A stretch of 48,227 nucleotides of DNA from a bacterium. Its GTDB lineage: Bacteria > SZUA-79 > Acidulodesulfobacterales > Acidulodesulfobacteraceae. The notes beneath the pieces were generated by a model, which was not told the origin of the DNA, ran no database searches, and worked only from the letters and a program-made list of their open reading frames with translations. Of the stretch, positions 1-8,877 are shown in pieces; position 1 is the first letter of the stretch; each line of letters starts with the position of its first letter. The position numbers were made by a program, and so were the translations under genes. The stretch covers positions 1-48,227 of the forward strand of contig JAKAQK010000002.1 in assembly GCA_021822625.1 (NCBI GenBank). The letters are read 5' to 3'.

Positions 1-341
1 GTCTGATTCAATTTATATCATAATTATTTTATTTAATTTATTTTAGTTATTTTTTATTTATTTTTTTAATTTATATTGCAGTAGATAATTTAATATATAA
101 TAAATATTAGTATCGTAATTTTTTTTAAGAAAAATATATAAAATATTATATTAATATTATCAAATTTATTTCATTTTCTCAATATATTATAAATAAAAAA
201 TTGCTATATTTGCGGTATTATTATAAAAATATTCTGTAATTTTTATTATATATTTAGTATACTATAAATATTATAATGGAAATAATAAATAATTTAGAAA
301 TAATTCTCATAACTATATATTTTTGATACGTTATAAATATT

Positions 342-1370
342 ATGACAATAATAATAAATAACTTGACAGATAACGATAAAATAAACGCAGTAAATAATTC
401 CGACAACAGCGGCGAAGCAAATACCGCACGCGTTAAAAATACAGCCTCCTCTAAAACGGCGGACGGTCCCGACAAAATTAAAATAAATACAAAAAACACC
501 GGCGATATAACGTCTGCCGAGATGAGCGAGATAAAACTCGTTGCATCAAAATTTGAATCGATTTTTTTAAATATACTCTTTGATTCTATGTCTAAAGAAA
601 ATAGCGGAGGCACATTCGTAAATCACGGCAGCGCCTATAAAATTTTTAATTCTATGCTGTACCAGTCTATTGCAAATAATGAATCATACGGCAGAGGTAT
701 AGGAATAGCAAGAATGATAGTTAATTATTTTAAAGAAAATCCTTCATTGATAAAAAATAGTTTAAATATTTCAAAACTAAAATCAGAAACAAGCGAACTG
801 TCTAACTCCAACGATTTTATGGAAGCCGTAAATACTTCAGAAAAATATCTGGGTAATGCGGCTATTTTAAATAATTATAAAAAATTAAGCTCTTTAAATA
901 ATCAAGCGAACGGCGGCGGCAATAACGGCAATATTTCCGATAATTCAGTTTCAGGTTATCCTTCCGGCGGATACACATCGATAGACAGTTTAGCTAAGGC
1001 AGCTTCTAAAACGTACAATCTGCCTTATAATTTAATTAAGGCGGTTATAAAAACCGAATCCGGTTTTAATCCTTACGCAGTCTCGCCTAAAGGAGCAGTC
1101 GGATTAATGCAGGTAATGCCCCAAACAGCCGAAGAAATGGGTGTGGATGACGTATCAAATCCTGCGGCTAACGTGTTTTGCGGAAGCCTTTACTTAAAAA
1201 AAATGATAGACCGCAATAACGGCAATATAGAACTGGCTCTTGCCGCCTATAACTCAGGACAGGGCAATGTAGATAAGTACGGCGGAATACCGCCTTTTGC
1301 AGAAACGCAAAATTATGTAAAAAAAGTTTTAAATTATTATAATGAATACAACGAAAACGCCGGCGGATGA
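342..1370 (+). CDS. FlgJ-like protein: N-terminal rod-binding domain plus C-terminal SLT (lytic transglycosylase) domain
   Basis: N-terminal KFESIFLNILFDSMSKEN...GSAYKIFNSMLYQSIA resembles the FlgJ rod-binding domain; C-terminal IKAVIKTESGFNPYAVSPKGAVGLMQVMPQTAEEMG...LALAAYNSGQGNVDKYGGIPPFAETQNYV is a typical SLT domain. Confidence 0.85.
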   Translation: MTIIINNLTDNDKINAVNNSDNSGEANTARVKNTASSKTADGPDKIKINTKNTGDITSAEMSEIKLVASKFESIFLNILFDSMSKENSGGTFVNHGSAYKIFNSMLYQSIANNESYGRGIGIARMIVNYFKENPSLIKNSLNISKLKSETSELSNSNDFMEAVNTSEKYLGNAAILNNYKKLSSLNNQANGGGNNGNISDNSVSGYPSGGYTSIDSLAKAASKTYNLPYNLIKAVIKTESGFNPYAVSPKGAVGLMQVMPQTAEEMGVDDVSNPAANVFCGSLYLKKMIDRNNGNIELALAAYNSGQGNVDKYGGIPPFAETQNYVKKVLNYYNEYNENAGG

Positions 1371-1497
1371 GATGACTGCAATAGATAACAAAATACGGCA
1401 GCACATCAACAACATAACGAAATAATGACATAATAATATAGCAACATAATAACAGTGCGGCAGTACAGCAAAATAATTTTAAAAAGGAAATTCAATA

Positions 1498-2256
1498 ATG
1501 TCTATTCTTAGAAGAAATAAAGCGGCGGTAATTAATTTTTCCGGAGCTATAACATCGCAAAGTATCGCACCTTATATTTCTTTAATAAAAAAAATTGAGA
1601 AGACCGATTCCATAAAAGGCGTTCTTTTTACTATTGACAGCCCGGGCGGCAGCGCTATACATTCGGAACTTTTATACTTTGCAATAGAAAGATTAAAGAA
1701 AAAAGGCAAAAGAGTATACGGATATCTTGAACTTGCCGCATCAGGCGGATACTTAGTCGCTTCGTCATTAGAAAGGCTTTATGCTCCTCCGTCAGGAATA
1801 ATAGGTTCAATAGGAGTAATAAGTATGAAGCCCGTATTAAAGGAAATATTAGGTAAAATCGGCGTCGATTACGAGATATTAAAAAAAGGCAAATATAAAG
1901 ACATGTGGTCTTTTACCAGACATTACACGGATGAAGAAAGAGCGAGCATAGAAGAACTTCAGGAAGACATTTATCTAAGATTTATAGAAATAGTTTCGGA
2001 AGGAAGAAAAATTTCTAAAGACGATGTTTTAAAACTTGCTACGGGAGAATTATTTTCTTCTAAAAAATCGTTATCTAATAAACTTATCGACGAGATTTCT
2101 GATTTAGATAAAGCAATAGAAGATTTATGTAAAGAAATAAACGCAAATCCTGAAAAGGTTATCTATATGCAGATTAAAAAACCTTTTTTCCAAAAAATAA
2201 TTAACAGGTCAATGGTCGGAATAATCGAAGATATATATTACAATTTAATGTTTTAG
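1498..2256 (+). CDS. SppA-like S49 family serine peptidase (no obvious N-terminal TM segment)
   Basis: FTIDSPGGSAIHSE, ELAASGGYLVAS, GSIGVI and KKGKYKDMWS are S49/SppA motifs; AAGGAA RBS just upstream. Confidence 0.85.
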   Translation: MSILRRNKAAVINFSGAITSQSIAPYISLIKKIEKTDSIKGVLFTIDSPGGSAIHSELLYFAIERLKKKGKRVYGYLELAASGGYLVASSLERLYAPPSGIIGSIGVISMKPVLKEILGKIGVDYEILKKGKYKDMWSFTRHYTDEERASIEELQEDIYLRFIEIVSEGRKISKDDVLKLATGELFSSKKSLSNKLIDEISDLDKAIEDLCKEINANPEKVIYMQIKKPFFQKIINRSMVGIIEDIYYNLMF

Positions 2257-2359
2257 CTTAATTATACACGAATATACATACACTAGCACAATAACTTAAT
2301 ATAAGTATTGTTTGTTATATATTTATAATACACTTTAAATTTTAAATTCTATATATATT

Positions 2360-2570
2360 TTCATGTCCGCTATTTACCGATAATTGCCGTAAAGCCCGCA
2401 AGCTTATAGCAATGGGGATATAAGGCAATAAGTTTTTATTTTTATTCAGAGAAGGGACATCTTCTCTTGGAGTAGGCAGAGTTAGACGGAGTTATCCAGC
2501 ATCTGCCGTCGATACCAGAATCCTCTGTTATTTAGGCATGGGGAGTATGTCAAAAAATGCTTTAAATTCT
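2360..2570 (+). other. Candidate structured RNA or cis-regulatory leader upstream of fliI-like gene (family not recognised)
   Basis: Locally GC-richer non-coding segment with nested complementary arms: ATTGC..[CTTATA..TATAAG]GCAAT, GAGAAG..CTTCTC, GGCAGA..TCTGCC (alternative GACGG..CCGTC), closing CAGAG..CTCTG. No ORF >=60 aa. Confidence 0.35.
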
Positions 2571-2587
2571 ATTTATATTATTAAGTT

Positions 2588-3931
2588 ATGGGTAAAATTA
2601 TAAATTTAAAAGAATATTTTGATGCGCTGGATAATACCGAAACCTGTATTGTAAACGGAAATATTACAAAAGCAGTCGGTCTTGCTATTGAAACCACGCA
2701 TCCTTATTTGTCGGTCGGTAAAATATGCAAAATAATTAACAATAATAACGGTAATAATACTAAAACCGGCGGCGGCAATGACGGGTTTATCACTGCAGAG
2801 GTTATAGGCTTTAAAGACGGCAAGGCTATTCTAATGCCTTACGGCGATATTTCAGGAATAAATCAAAACAGCAAAATAATATTATTAGACGAAGAAGAGA
2901 AATTTCCCGTTGGAGATAATCTGAGAGGCAGAGTGCTTGACGCCTTCGGAAATCCCATGGATGATAAAGGCAAAATAGTCTGTTCTGATTATGCAAAAAT
3001 TGTTAACGAGCCTCCTTCGCCATTATCGCGAAGCAGAATAAAAGAAGTTATGGATGTAGGGGTAAGGGCGATTAATGCGCTCTTTACTATAGGCAAAGGG
3101 CAGAGAATAGGTATTTTTGCCGGTTCGGGCGTCGGAAAAAGCACTCTTATGGGTATGACCGCAAAATATACCTCTGCAAGCGTGAATGTTATAGCTTTAA
3201 TAGGTGAAAGAGGAAGAGAAGTCAGAGAATTTATAGAAAAAAGCCTTGGAGAAGATGGGTTAAAAAAATCCATTATTATTGTAGCAACCTCCGATAAATC
3301 ACCGCTTGTAAGGATGAGAGCGGCGTTTGCCGCAACCTCTGTGGCAGAATATTTTAGAGACAGGGGCGAGAATGTTTTATTAATGATGGATTCTCTGACA
3401 AGATTTGCTATGGCTGCCAGAGAAATAGGCCTGGCAGCGGGAGAGCCTCCTACGATGAGAGGATATACGCCTTCTGTTTTTTCGGTTTTGCCAAAACTTT
3501 TAGAGAGGGCGGCAATATCCGAAAAAGGAAGCATTACAGGTATCTATACCGTTTTAGTAGAAGGAGACGATTTAAACGAACCTATATCAGATACCGCAAG
3601 GTCCATATTAGACGGACATATCGTATTATCAAGGAAAATAGCCGAGGAAGGGACTTTTCCCGCTATAGACCCTCTTTCAAGTATTTCAAGAGTTATGCCC
3701 GATATCGTCTCTAAAGAGCACCTTGTTAAAGCAAGAGAGGTTTTAAAAACTATTTCTGATTACAGAACTAATGAAGACCTTATAAATATCGGGGCATATT
3801 CAAAAGGCTCTAATAAAAACATCGATTTTGCAATTGACAGCATAGATAAAATAAAAAATTTTATAAAGCAAAATTTTGACGAAGAATGCTCTTACGATGA
3901 AAGTGTGATTCAGCTGCAGAAACTTATTTAA
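2588..3931 (+). CDS. fliI: FliI/YscN-family flagellar/type III export ATPase
   Basis: Walker A GIFAGSGVGKST, GERGREVREF, DSLTRFAMAAREIGLAAGEPPTMRGYTPSVF, GSITGIYTVLVEGDD; classic FliI/YscN family. Confidence 0.9.
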   Translation: MGKIINLKEYFDALDNTETCIVNGNITKAVGLAIETTHPYLSVGKICKIINNNNGNNTKTGGGNDGFITAEVIGFKDGKAILMPYGDISGINQNSKIILLDEEEKFPVGDNLRGRVLDAFGNPMDDKGKIVCSDYAKIVNEPPSPLSRSRIKEVMDVGVRAINALFTIGKGQRIGIFAGSGVGKSTLMGMTAKYTSASVNVIALIGERGREVREFIEKSLGEDGLKKSIIIVATSDKSPLVRMRAAFAATSVAEYFRDRGENVLLMMDSLTRFAMAAREIGLAAGEPPTMRGYTPSVFSVLPKLLERAAISEKGSITGIYTVLVEGDDLNEPISDTARSILDGHIVLSRKIAEEGTFPAIDPLSSISRVMPDIVSKEHLVKAREVLKTISDYRTNEDLINIGAYSKGSNKNIDFAIDSIDKIKNFIKQNFDEECSYDESVIQLQKLI

Positions 3932-4012
3932 CTTACATAATAACATACATATAACAAAAAGTAACATAACACATACAGCATATATTAAAATAAAACATAG
4001 GAATATAACATT

Positions 4013-5074
4013 ATGACGCCGTTAAATATTGATAATATTCATAAAAAGAGAATTGACAGGGATGAAGCGCTTAATTTGTTTAAAGATAATGATTTGCTTA
4101 AAATAGGAAAAATAGCCGATACGTTAAGAAAAGAAAAACATTCCGACGGCATCGTCACTTTCATAATAGATAGGAATATTAATTATACAAATGTATGTTC
4201 TTCCCAGTGTAAATTTTGCGCTTTTTATAAAAGTAAAAATGATGACGGCGCTTACATATTAAATCAACATGAAATATTTAAAAAAATTGAAGAGACTATA
4301 GAACTTGGCGGTACGCAAATATTAATACAGGGCGGGTTAAATAAAGATATAACATTTGATTATTATTTAGATTTATTATCCGCTATTAAACAAAATTTTG
4401 ATATTCATATCCATGGATTTTCTCCGCCTGAAATATATTTTATGGCCGAAAACAACAATTTAACCATTAGAGAAACTATTGCGCTTTTAAAAGAGGCGGG
4501 TTTAGAATCTATACCCGGCGGCGGAGCAGAGATTCTTGTCGACAGGGTTAGGACTAAAATCAGCCCCAATAAAATCGGCAGGGATAAATGGCTTGAGGTA
4601 ATGGAGACTGCGCACAATGAAGGATTAAATTCTTCCGCTACCATGATGTTCGGGACAATAGAAACCGACGAAGAGATAATAGAGCATCTTTTTAAATTGC
4701 GCGAACTGCAAGATAGAACCGGCGGATTCAGAGCATTCATCCCATGGAGTTTTCAGAGCAGAAATACAAAGTTGAATCCAAGAAACACGTACGGTCATTA
4801 TTATCTCAAGGTTCTGTCTATTTCAAGAATAGTTTTAGATAATTTTGATAACATACAGGCGTCTTGGGTAACCCAGGGAGCGAAAATGGCTCAGGCTGCA
4901 TTGAGTTTCGGCGCAAACGATTTAGGTTCAACCATGATTGAAGAAAATGTCGTCAAGGCTGCTGGCACATGCAACCCTATGGTAGAAGAAAATGAAATGG
5001 TGAATATGATAAAAGATGCCGGTTTTACGCCGGCTCAGAGATTAAATGACTATACAATAATTAAATATTACTAA
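4013..5074 (+). CDS. mqnC: Cyclic dehypoxanthinyl futalosine synthase (MqnC), radical SAM, futalosine menaquinone pathway
   Basis: RNINYTNVCSSQCKFCAFYK (radical SAM CxxxCxxC), IQGGLN, HGFSPPEI, SIPGGGAEILVDRVR, SSATMMFG, GGFRAFIPWSFQ. Confidence 0.88.
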   Translation: MTPLNIDNIHKKRIDRDEALNLFKDNDLLKIGKIADTLRKEKHSDGIVTFIIDRNINYTNVCSSQCKFCAFYKSKNDDGAYILNQHEIFKKIEETIELGGTQILIQGGLNKDITFDYYLDLLSAIKQNFDIHIHGFSPPEIYFMAENNNLTIRETIALLKEAGLESIPGGGAEILVDRVRTKISPNKIGRDKWLEVMETAHNEGLNSSATMMFGTIETDEEIIEHLFKLRELQDRTGGFRAFIPWSFQSRNTKLNPRNTYGHYYLKVLSISRIVLDNFDNIQASWVTQGAKMAQAALSFGANDLGSTMIEENVVKAAGTCNPMVEENEMVNMIKDAGFTPAQRLNDYTIIKYY

Positions 5075-5192
5075 GTATGAAACCAATGAAGATTATTTTT
5101 ACTTAAAATTTATAAATTATGTTATAATCTTATCACTTATAATTATTATTCAAATTTATAAAACAAAACTTCAAAAAATAATTAAAAAATTT

Positions 5193-5558
5193 ATGAATCA
5201 GGAACAATTAGAACATTTTAGAGGAATACTGAATAATAAACTTAATTATCTCTTAGGCGAAGCAGTCAAAACGGTAGATACAATGTCTAATACCGAAGAA
5301 GAAAATTTTCCAGACCCTACAGATAGGGCAACTATGGAATCGGACAGAAATTTTGAGCTCAGAATAAGAGACAGGGAAAGGAAACTTATTCCTAAAATAC
5401 AGCAGGCTATCGAAAGAATTAACGATGGGACTTACGGAATTTGCACAGAATGCGGAGAAGAAATATCCCTTAAAAGACTAGAATCCCGTCCTGAAACTGC
5501 AATGTGTATCCGGTGTAAAACAAAAGAAGAAGAATTTGAAAAAAAATATAATATATAA
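5193..5558 (+). CDS. dksA: DksA/TraR C4-type zinc-finger transcription factor
   Basis: DPTDRATMESDRNFELRIRDRERKLIPKIQQAIERINDGTYGICTECGEEISLKRLESRPETAMCIRCK. Confidence 0.88.
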   Translation: MNQEQLEHFRGILNNKLNYLLGEAVKTVDTMSNTEEENFPDPTDRATMESDRNFELRIRDRERKLIPKIQQAIERINDGTYGICTECGEEISLKRLESRPETAMCIRCKTKEEEFEKKYNI

Positions 5559-5657
5559 TAAAGCTTAATTAAATAATCATAAACTTATCTGAAACTTATT
5601 GATATTTAAACTCATCATTAAAAACTTAATTTTACTTAAAAAGGGTTATAACACACT

Positions 5658-7157
5658 ATGAATGTTCTTTTTATGACTGCGGAATATTATCCGTTTGCTA
5701 AAAGCGGCGGACTTGCAGAAGTTGCTGAAGCTATAACCGTTAATCTTGTCCGAAAAGGTTTAAATGTCACCGTCTGCGTGCCATATTACAAACAGGTAAG
5801 CCAGCAAAAATTCAGAATATCCGGAAAAATTTCCAAAATAGAAATAGAACCGCCTGAGGATTGTTTAAAATTTTTAAATATTGAAGGTTCTTCCAGAAAA
5901 AAAGTTATCAACGAATTGCGATTTTTCGATATTTTACCGTATAAATATAAGGGCGTTAATATCTTATTTATAAAAAACGATTACTTATTTAACCGCGATT
6001 TTTTATATTCAGACGGAAATACCGATTATGAAGATAATTTATTAAGATTTGCTTTATTTAATTATGCGTCTCTCGTCCATGTTTCCGATAATATGCTAAA
6101 ATTTGACGTTATCCATTGCAATGACTGGCAGACCTCGCTTGTTCCGGCTCTCGCCAAGTTTAAATTTAAATTGGCTTCAAAGATTTTACTGACCATTCAT
6201 AATTTAGGATATCAGGGTCTGTTTCCTTCAGAACAGTTTCAATGCACTTTCTTAAACAGATACTTACTAAATATTGAAGGATTTGAGTATTTTGGCAAAA
6301 TAAATCTTCTTAAAGGCGGTATCGAATTTGCCGACATTATAACTACCGTCAGTAAAAAATATGCTCTTGAAATTCAAACAAGCGAATACGGTTTTGGATT
6401 AGAAGGCGTGCTTAAAGCAGGTAACCAAAAATTATACGGCGTATTGAACGGGGTAGATTATGACGAATGGAACCCCGAAACCGATAAATATATAGCTAAA
6501 AATTTTACATCTAAAAATTATAAAACCGGAAAAAAATCATGCAAAAAAGATTTATTAAATAACTTTTTTGGAAAAGATTCCGCCGCAGATTTAATGGATA
6601 AGCCTATAATAGGCATTGTTGCAAGACTTGATGAACAAAAGGGCTTCGATATATTAATAGATGCGATGCCTGAAATAATAAAAAATAACGTTTTATTTAT
6701 AATTCTAGGAACAGGCAGTCCCGAGATAGAAAAAGAACTTAAAAAAATAGCAGATAAATATCCGCAAAATATAGGATTAAAAATAGAATATAATAATCAA
6801 TTGGCACATAAAATTGAAGCCGGAAGCGATTTTTACATAATGCCTTCCAAATATGAACCATGCGGACTTAATCAGATGTATAGCATGGCATACGGCACTG
6901 TTCCTATTGTTAGAGGAACCGGCGGATTAGATGATACTATAATCAATTATAATGCTGAGACCGGCAGCATAGAAGAATCGAACGGTTTCAAATTTTATAA
7001 TTATAGCGCCGAAGATTTAAGTAAAACGGCTAATTATGCAATTTCATTATATTATAACGATAAAAATGCCATGTCAAAACTTATTCTTAACGGAATGAAG
7101 AGTAATTTTTCATGGGAAAAGGGCATAAACGAATATATTGAATTATACAATAAATAA
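5658..7157 (+). CDS. glgA: Glycogen/starch synthase, GT5
   Basis: MNVLFMTAEYYPFAKSGGLAEVAEAI, HCNDWQTSLVPAL, ARLDEQKGFDIL, PSKYEPCGLNQMYSMAYGTVPIVRGTGGLDDTI. Confidence 0.93.
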   Translation: MNVLFMTAEYYPFAKSGGLAEVAEAITVNLVRKGLNVTVCVPYYKQVSQQKFRISGKISKIEIEPPEDCLKFLNIEGSSRKKVINELRFFDILPYKYKGVNILFIKNDYLFNRDFLYSDGNTDYEDNLLRFALFNYASLVHVSDNMLKFDVIHCNDWQTSLVPALAKFKFKLASKILLTIHNLGYQGLFPSEQFQCTFLNRYLLNIEGFEYFGKINLLKGGIEFADIITTVSKKYALEIQTSEYGFGLEGVLKAGNQKLYGVLNGVDYDEWNPETDKYIAKNFTSKNYKTGKKSCKKDLLNNFFGKDSAADLMDKPIIGIVARLDEQKGFDILIDAMPEIIKNNVLFIILGTGSPEIEKELKKIADKYPQNIGLKIEYNNQLAHKIEAGSDFYIMPSKYEPCGLNQMYSMAYGTVPIVRGTGGLDDTIINYNAETGSIEESNGFKFYNYSAEDLSKTANYAISLYYNDKNAMSKLILNGMKSNFSWEKGINEYIELYNK

Positions 7158-7244
7158 AAAAATATAAATATAATATATACCGAATAACAGAATATAAAAC
7201 TATATACGCGATACAAAATTAATTTATTTTATTATTAACATGGA

Positions 7245-8606
7245 TTGCTCAAAATGCGAATATTGAAAAAAAATACCGATAATGTTAATGCTGGTAGTGT
7301 TGATACCGATGTTTTTTTATCAAATTATAATTTTCGGTGCAGCTGCTGCAAACCCGAAAATAATTACGTAGACGACATGCGCCCGCCGGTGAGTGTTAAC
7401 GGCGGTGAACAATCGTTAAATCATGCTGAATTTAACGGCGGCAGGCTGCAGTCAAATTCATCAAATGCTGCCGATATTTTAACCGGAAATGTTTCAAAAA
7501 CATTTAATCGACGGCATAATAAGAATAAAACCCGCAAAGACAATCTAATTGAAACCCCGTTTAATATTCTTATTGCCGAAGACAATGAAATAAATGCGGA
7601 GCTTATGAAGGCTATAATAGAATCGGAGGAACCTCAAAGACCAATTTCAAATTCTAATATAAATAATCCTTCCGATTTATTACCGTTTGCGCCGGCTTTA
7701 ACATTTAAAATTAATACTGTTATTGCGGAAAACGGAAAAAAAGCATTAGATATTATATTTTCCGATGCAAATATAGATTTAATCATTTTAGATTTAATGA
7801 TGCCGCTCATTAATGGATTCGACGTACTAAAGAAGATAAAATCAACCAGTTTTAACAGTCGTTTAGCTAATATTCCCATATTAATAGTCAGCGCGTTAAA
7901 CGAGTCTTCAACTATTTCTAAAGGCATTGAACTGGGAGCAAACGATTATATTACAAAACCTATCATAAAAAATATTTTCAAAGCAAAAGTAAATTCATTA
8001 ATAAATTTAAAAAAATTATACGACACGTTAGAAAATTCGGAAAATATAATAATGTCTTTGGCTCTGGCTATAGAAGCTAAAGACAAATATACAAGCGGAC
8101 ATTCTAAACGGGTGAGTATGCTTGCCTACAATTTTGGAAAATATTTAGGATTGAGCGAGGAAGACTGCCTCCTGCTTAAAAGAGCCGGATGCATACATGA
8201 CATAGGGAAAATAGGAATACCGAACAATATATTAAATAAAACCGGAAAGTTGTCGGATGAAGAATTCAAATTAATAAAAAATCATTCCGTAATGAGCAGC
8301 GATATTTGCAAACCTCTGATTTCACTCAAAAAAGAAGCGTATATTGCAAGATATCATCATGAAAGATTTGATGGAAACGGATATCCTGGTGAATTAAGCA
8401 GCAAAGATATTCCGCTTTTGTCCAGAATATTATCAGTTGTTGATTCTTATGACGCAATGACCAGCGACAGACCTTACAGAAAAGCGCTGAGTAAAGAGGA
8501 AGCTATCTCTATCTTTGAAGCAGAAAAAGAATCGGGACAGTGGGATATCGATATAGTCAATCAATTAATTAAATTTATAAATATTGGCGATTTTAAATAT
8601 AATTAA
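7245..8606 (+). CDS. Response regulator: REC domain plus HD-GYP c-di-GMP phosphodiesterase domain
   Basis: IAEDNEINAEL...DLIILDLMMPLINGFDVLKKIK (REC), then HSKRVSMLAYNFG, AGCIHDIGKIGIP, YHHERFDGNGYP (HD-GYP). Start likely ATG 7254; track start is TTG 7245. Confidence 0.88.
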   Translation: MLKMRILKKNTDNVNAGSVDTDVFLSNYNFRCSCCKPENNYVDDMRPPVSVNGGEQSLNHAEFNGGRLQSNSSNAADILTGNVSKTFNRRHNKNKTRKDNLIETPFNILIAEDNEINAELMKAIIESEEPQRPISNSNINNPSDLLPFAPALTFKINTVIAENGKKALDIIFSDANIDLIILDLMMPLINGFDVLKKIKSTSFNSRLANIPILIVSALNESSTISKGIELGANDYITKPIIKNIFKAKVNSLINLKKLYDTLENSENIIMSLALAIEAKDKYTSGHSKRVSMLAYNFGKYLGLSEEDCLLLKRAGCIHDIGKIGIPNNILNKTGKLSDEEFKLIKNHSVMSSDICKPLISLKKEAYIARYHHERFDGNGYPGELSSKDIPLLSRILSVVDSYDAMTSDRPYRKALSKEEAISIFEAEKESGQWDIDIVNQLIKFINIGDFKYN

Positions 8607-8610
8607 CCTG

Positions 8611-8670
8611 AAGTCGCCAATATAACTAAGCTAAAGTTGCCAATAGAACTAAGCTAAAGCCGCCTAAACT
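8611..8670. repeat. 23-bp imperfect tandem repeat (about 2.5 units) with inverted-repeat partner at end of HD-GYP CDS
   Basis: aagtcgccaatataactaagcta / aagttgccaatagaactaagcta / aagccgcctaaact; ATTGGCGA (8583-8590) is the exact inverse of TCGCCAAT (8614-8621). Confidence 0.6.
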
Positions 8671-8877
8671 TTACAGTTACGCTGCCAGGCATTTTTTTAC
8701 AGTATTATAGTAAGTTTTAATTAATATGTTAAAAATTAAAAAAAGTTTAAAATATAAAAATACAAAGAATATATAAAAATATAAAGAAGCTTTAATTTTA
8801 ATAATTAAAAAGTTTAAATAATTACAAAAATTATCTAAAGGAGAAGTAAAGTCGCCATCTAGACAATAATTTAAAAT

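Noticed and set aside
254-613. 119-aa minus-strand ORF overlapping the flgJ-like gene
   Set aside because: Hydrophobic low-complexity antisense reading of the Asn-rich N-terminus.
2360-2570. Identification as 6S RNA or a c-di-GMP riboswitch
   Set aside because: Some superficial resemblance (GTAAAGCC, long stem) but consensus features could not be aligned; left as unassigned.
2989-3534. 181-aa antisense ORF within fliI
   Set aside because: Opposite-strand shadow of a strongly conserved coding frame; no independent motif or RBS support.
7240-7266. MDCSKCEY* micro-ORF overlapping the HD-GYP start
   Set aside because: Eight codons, likely chance; no RBS distinct from the main gene.
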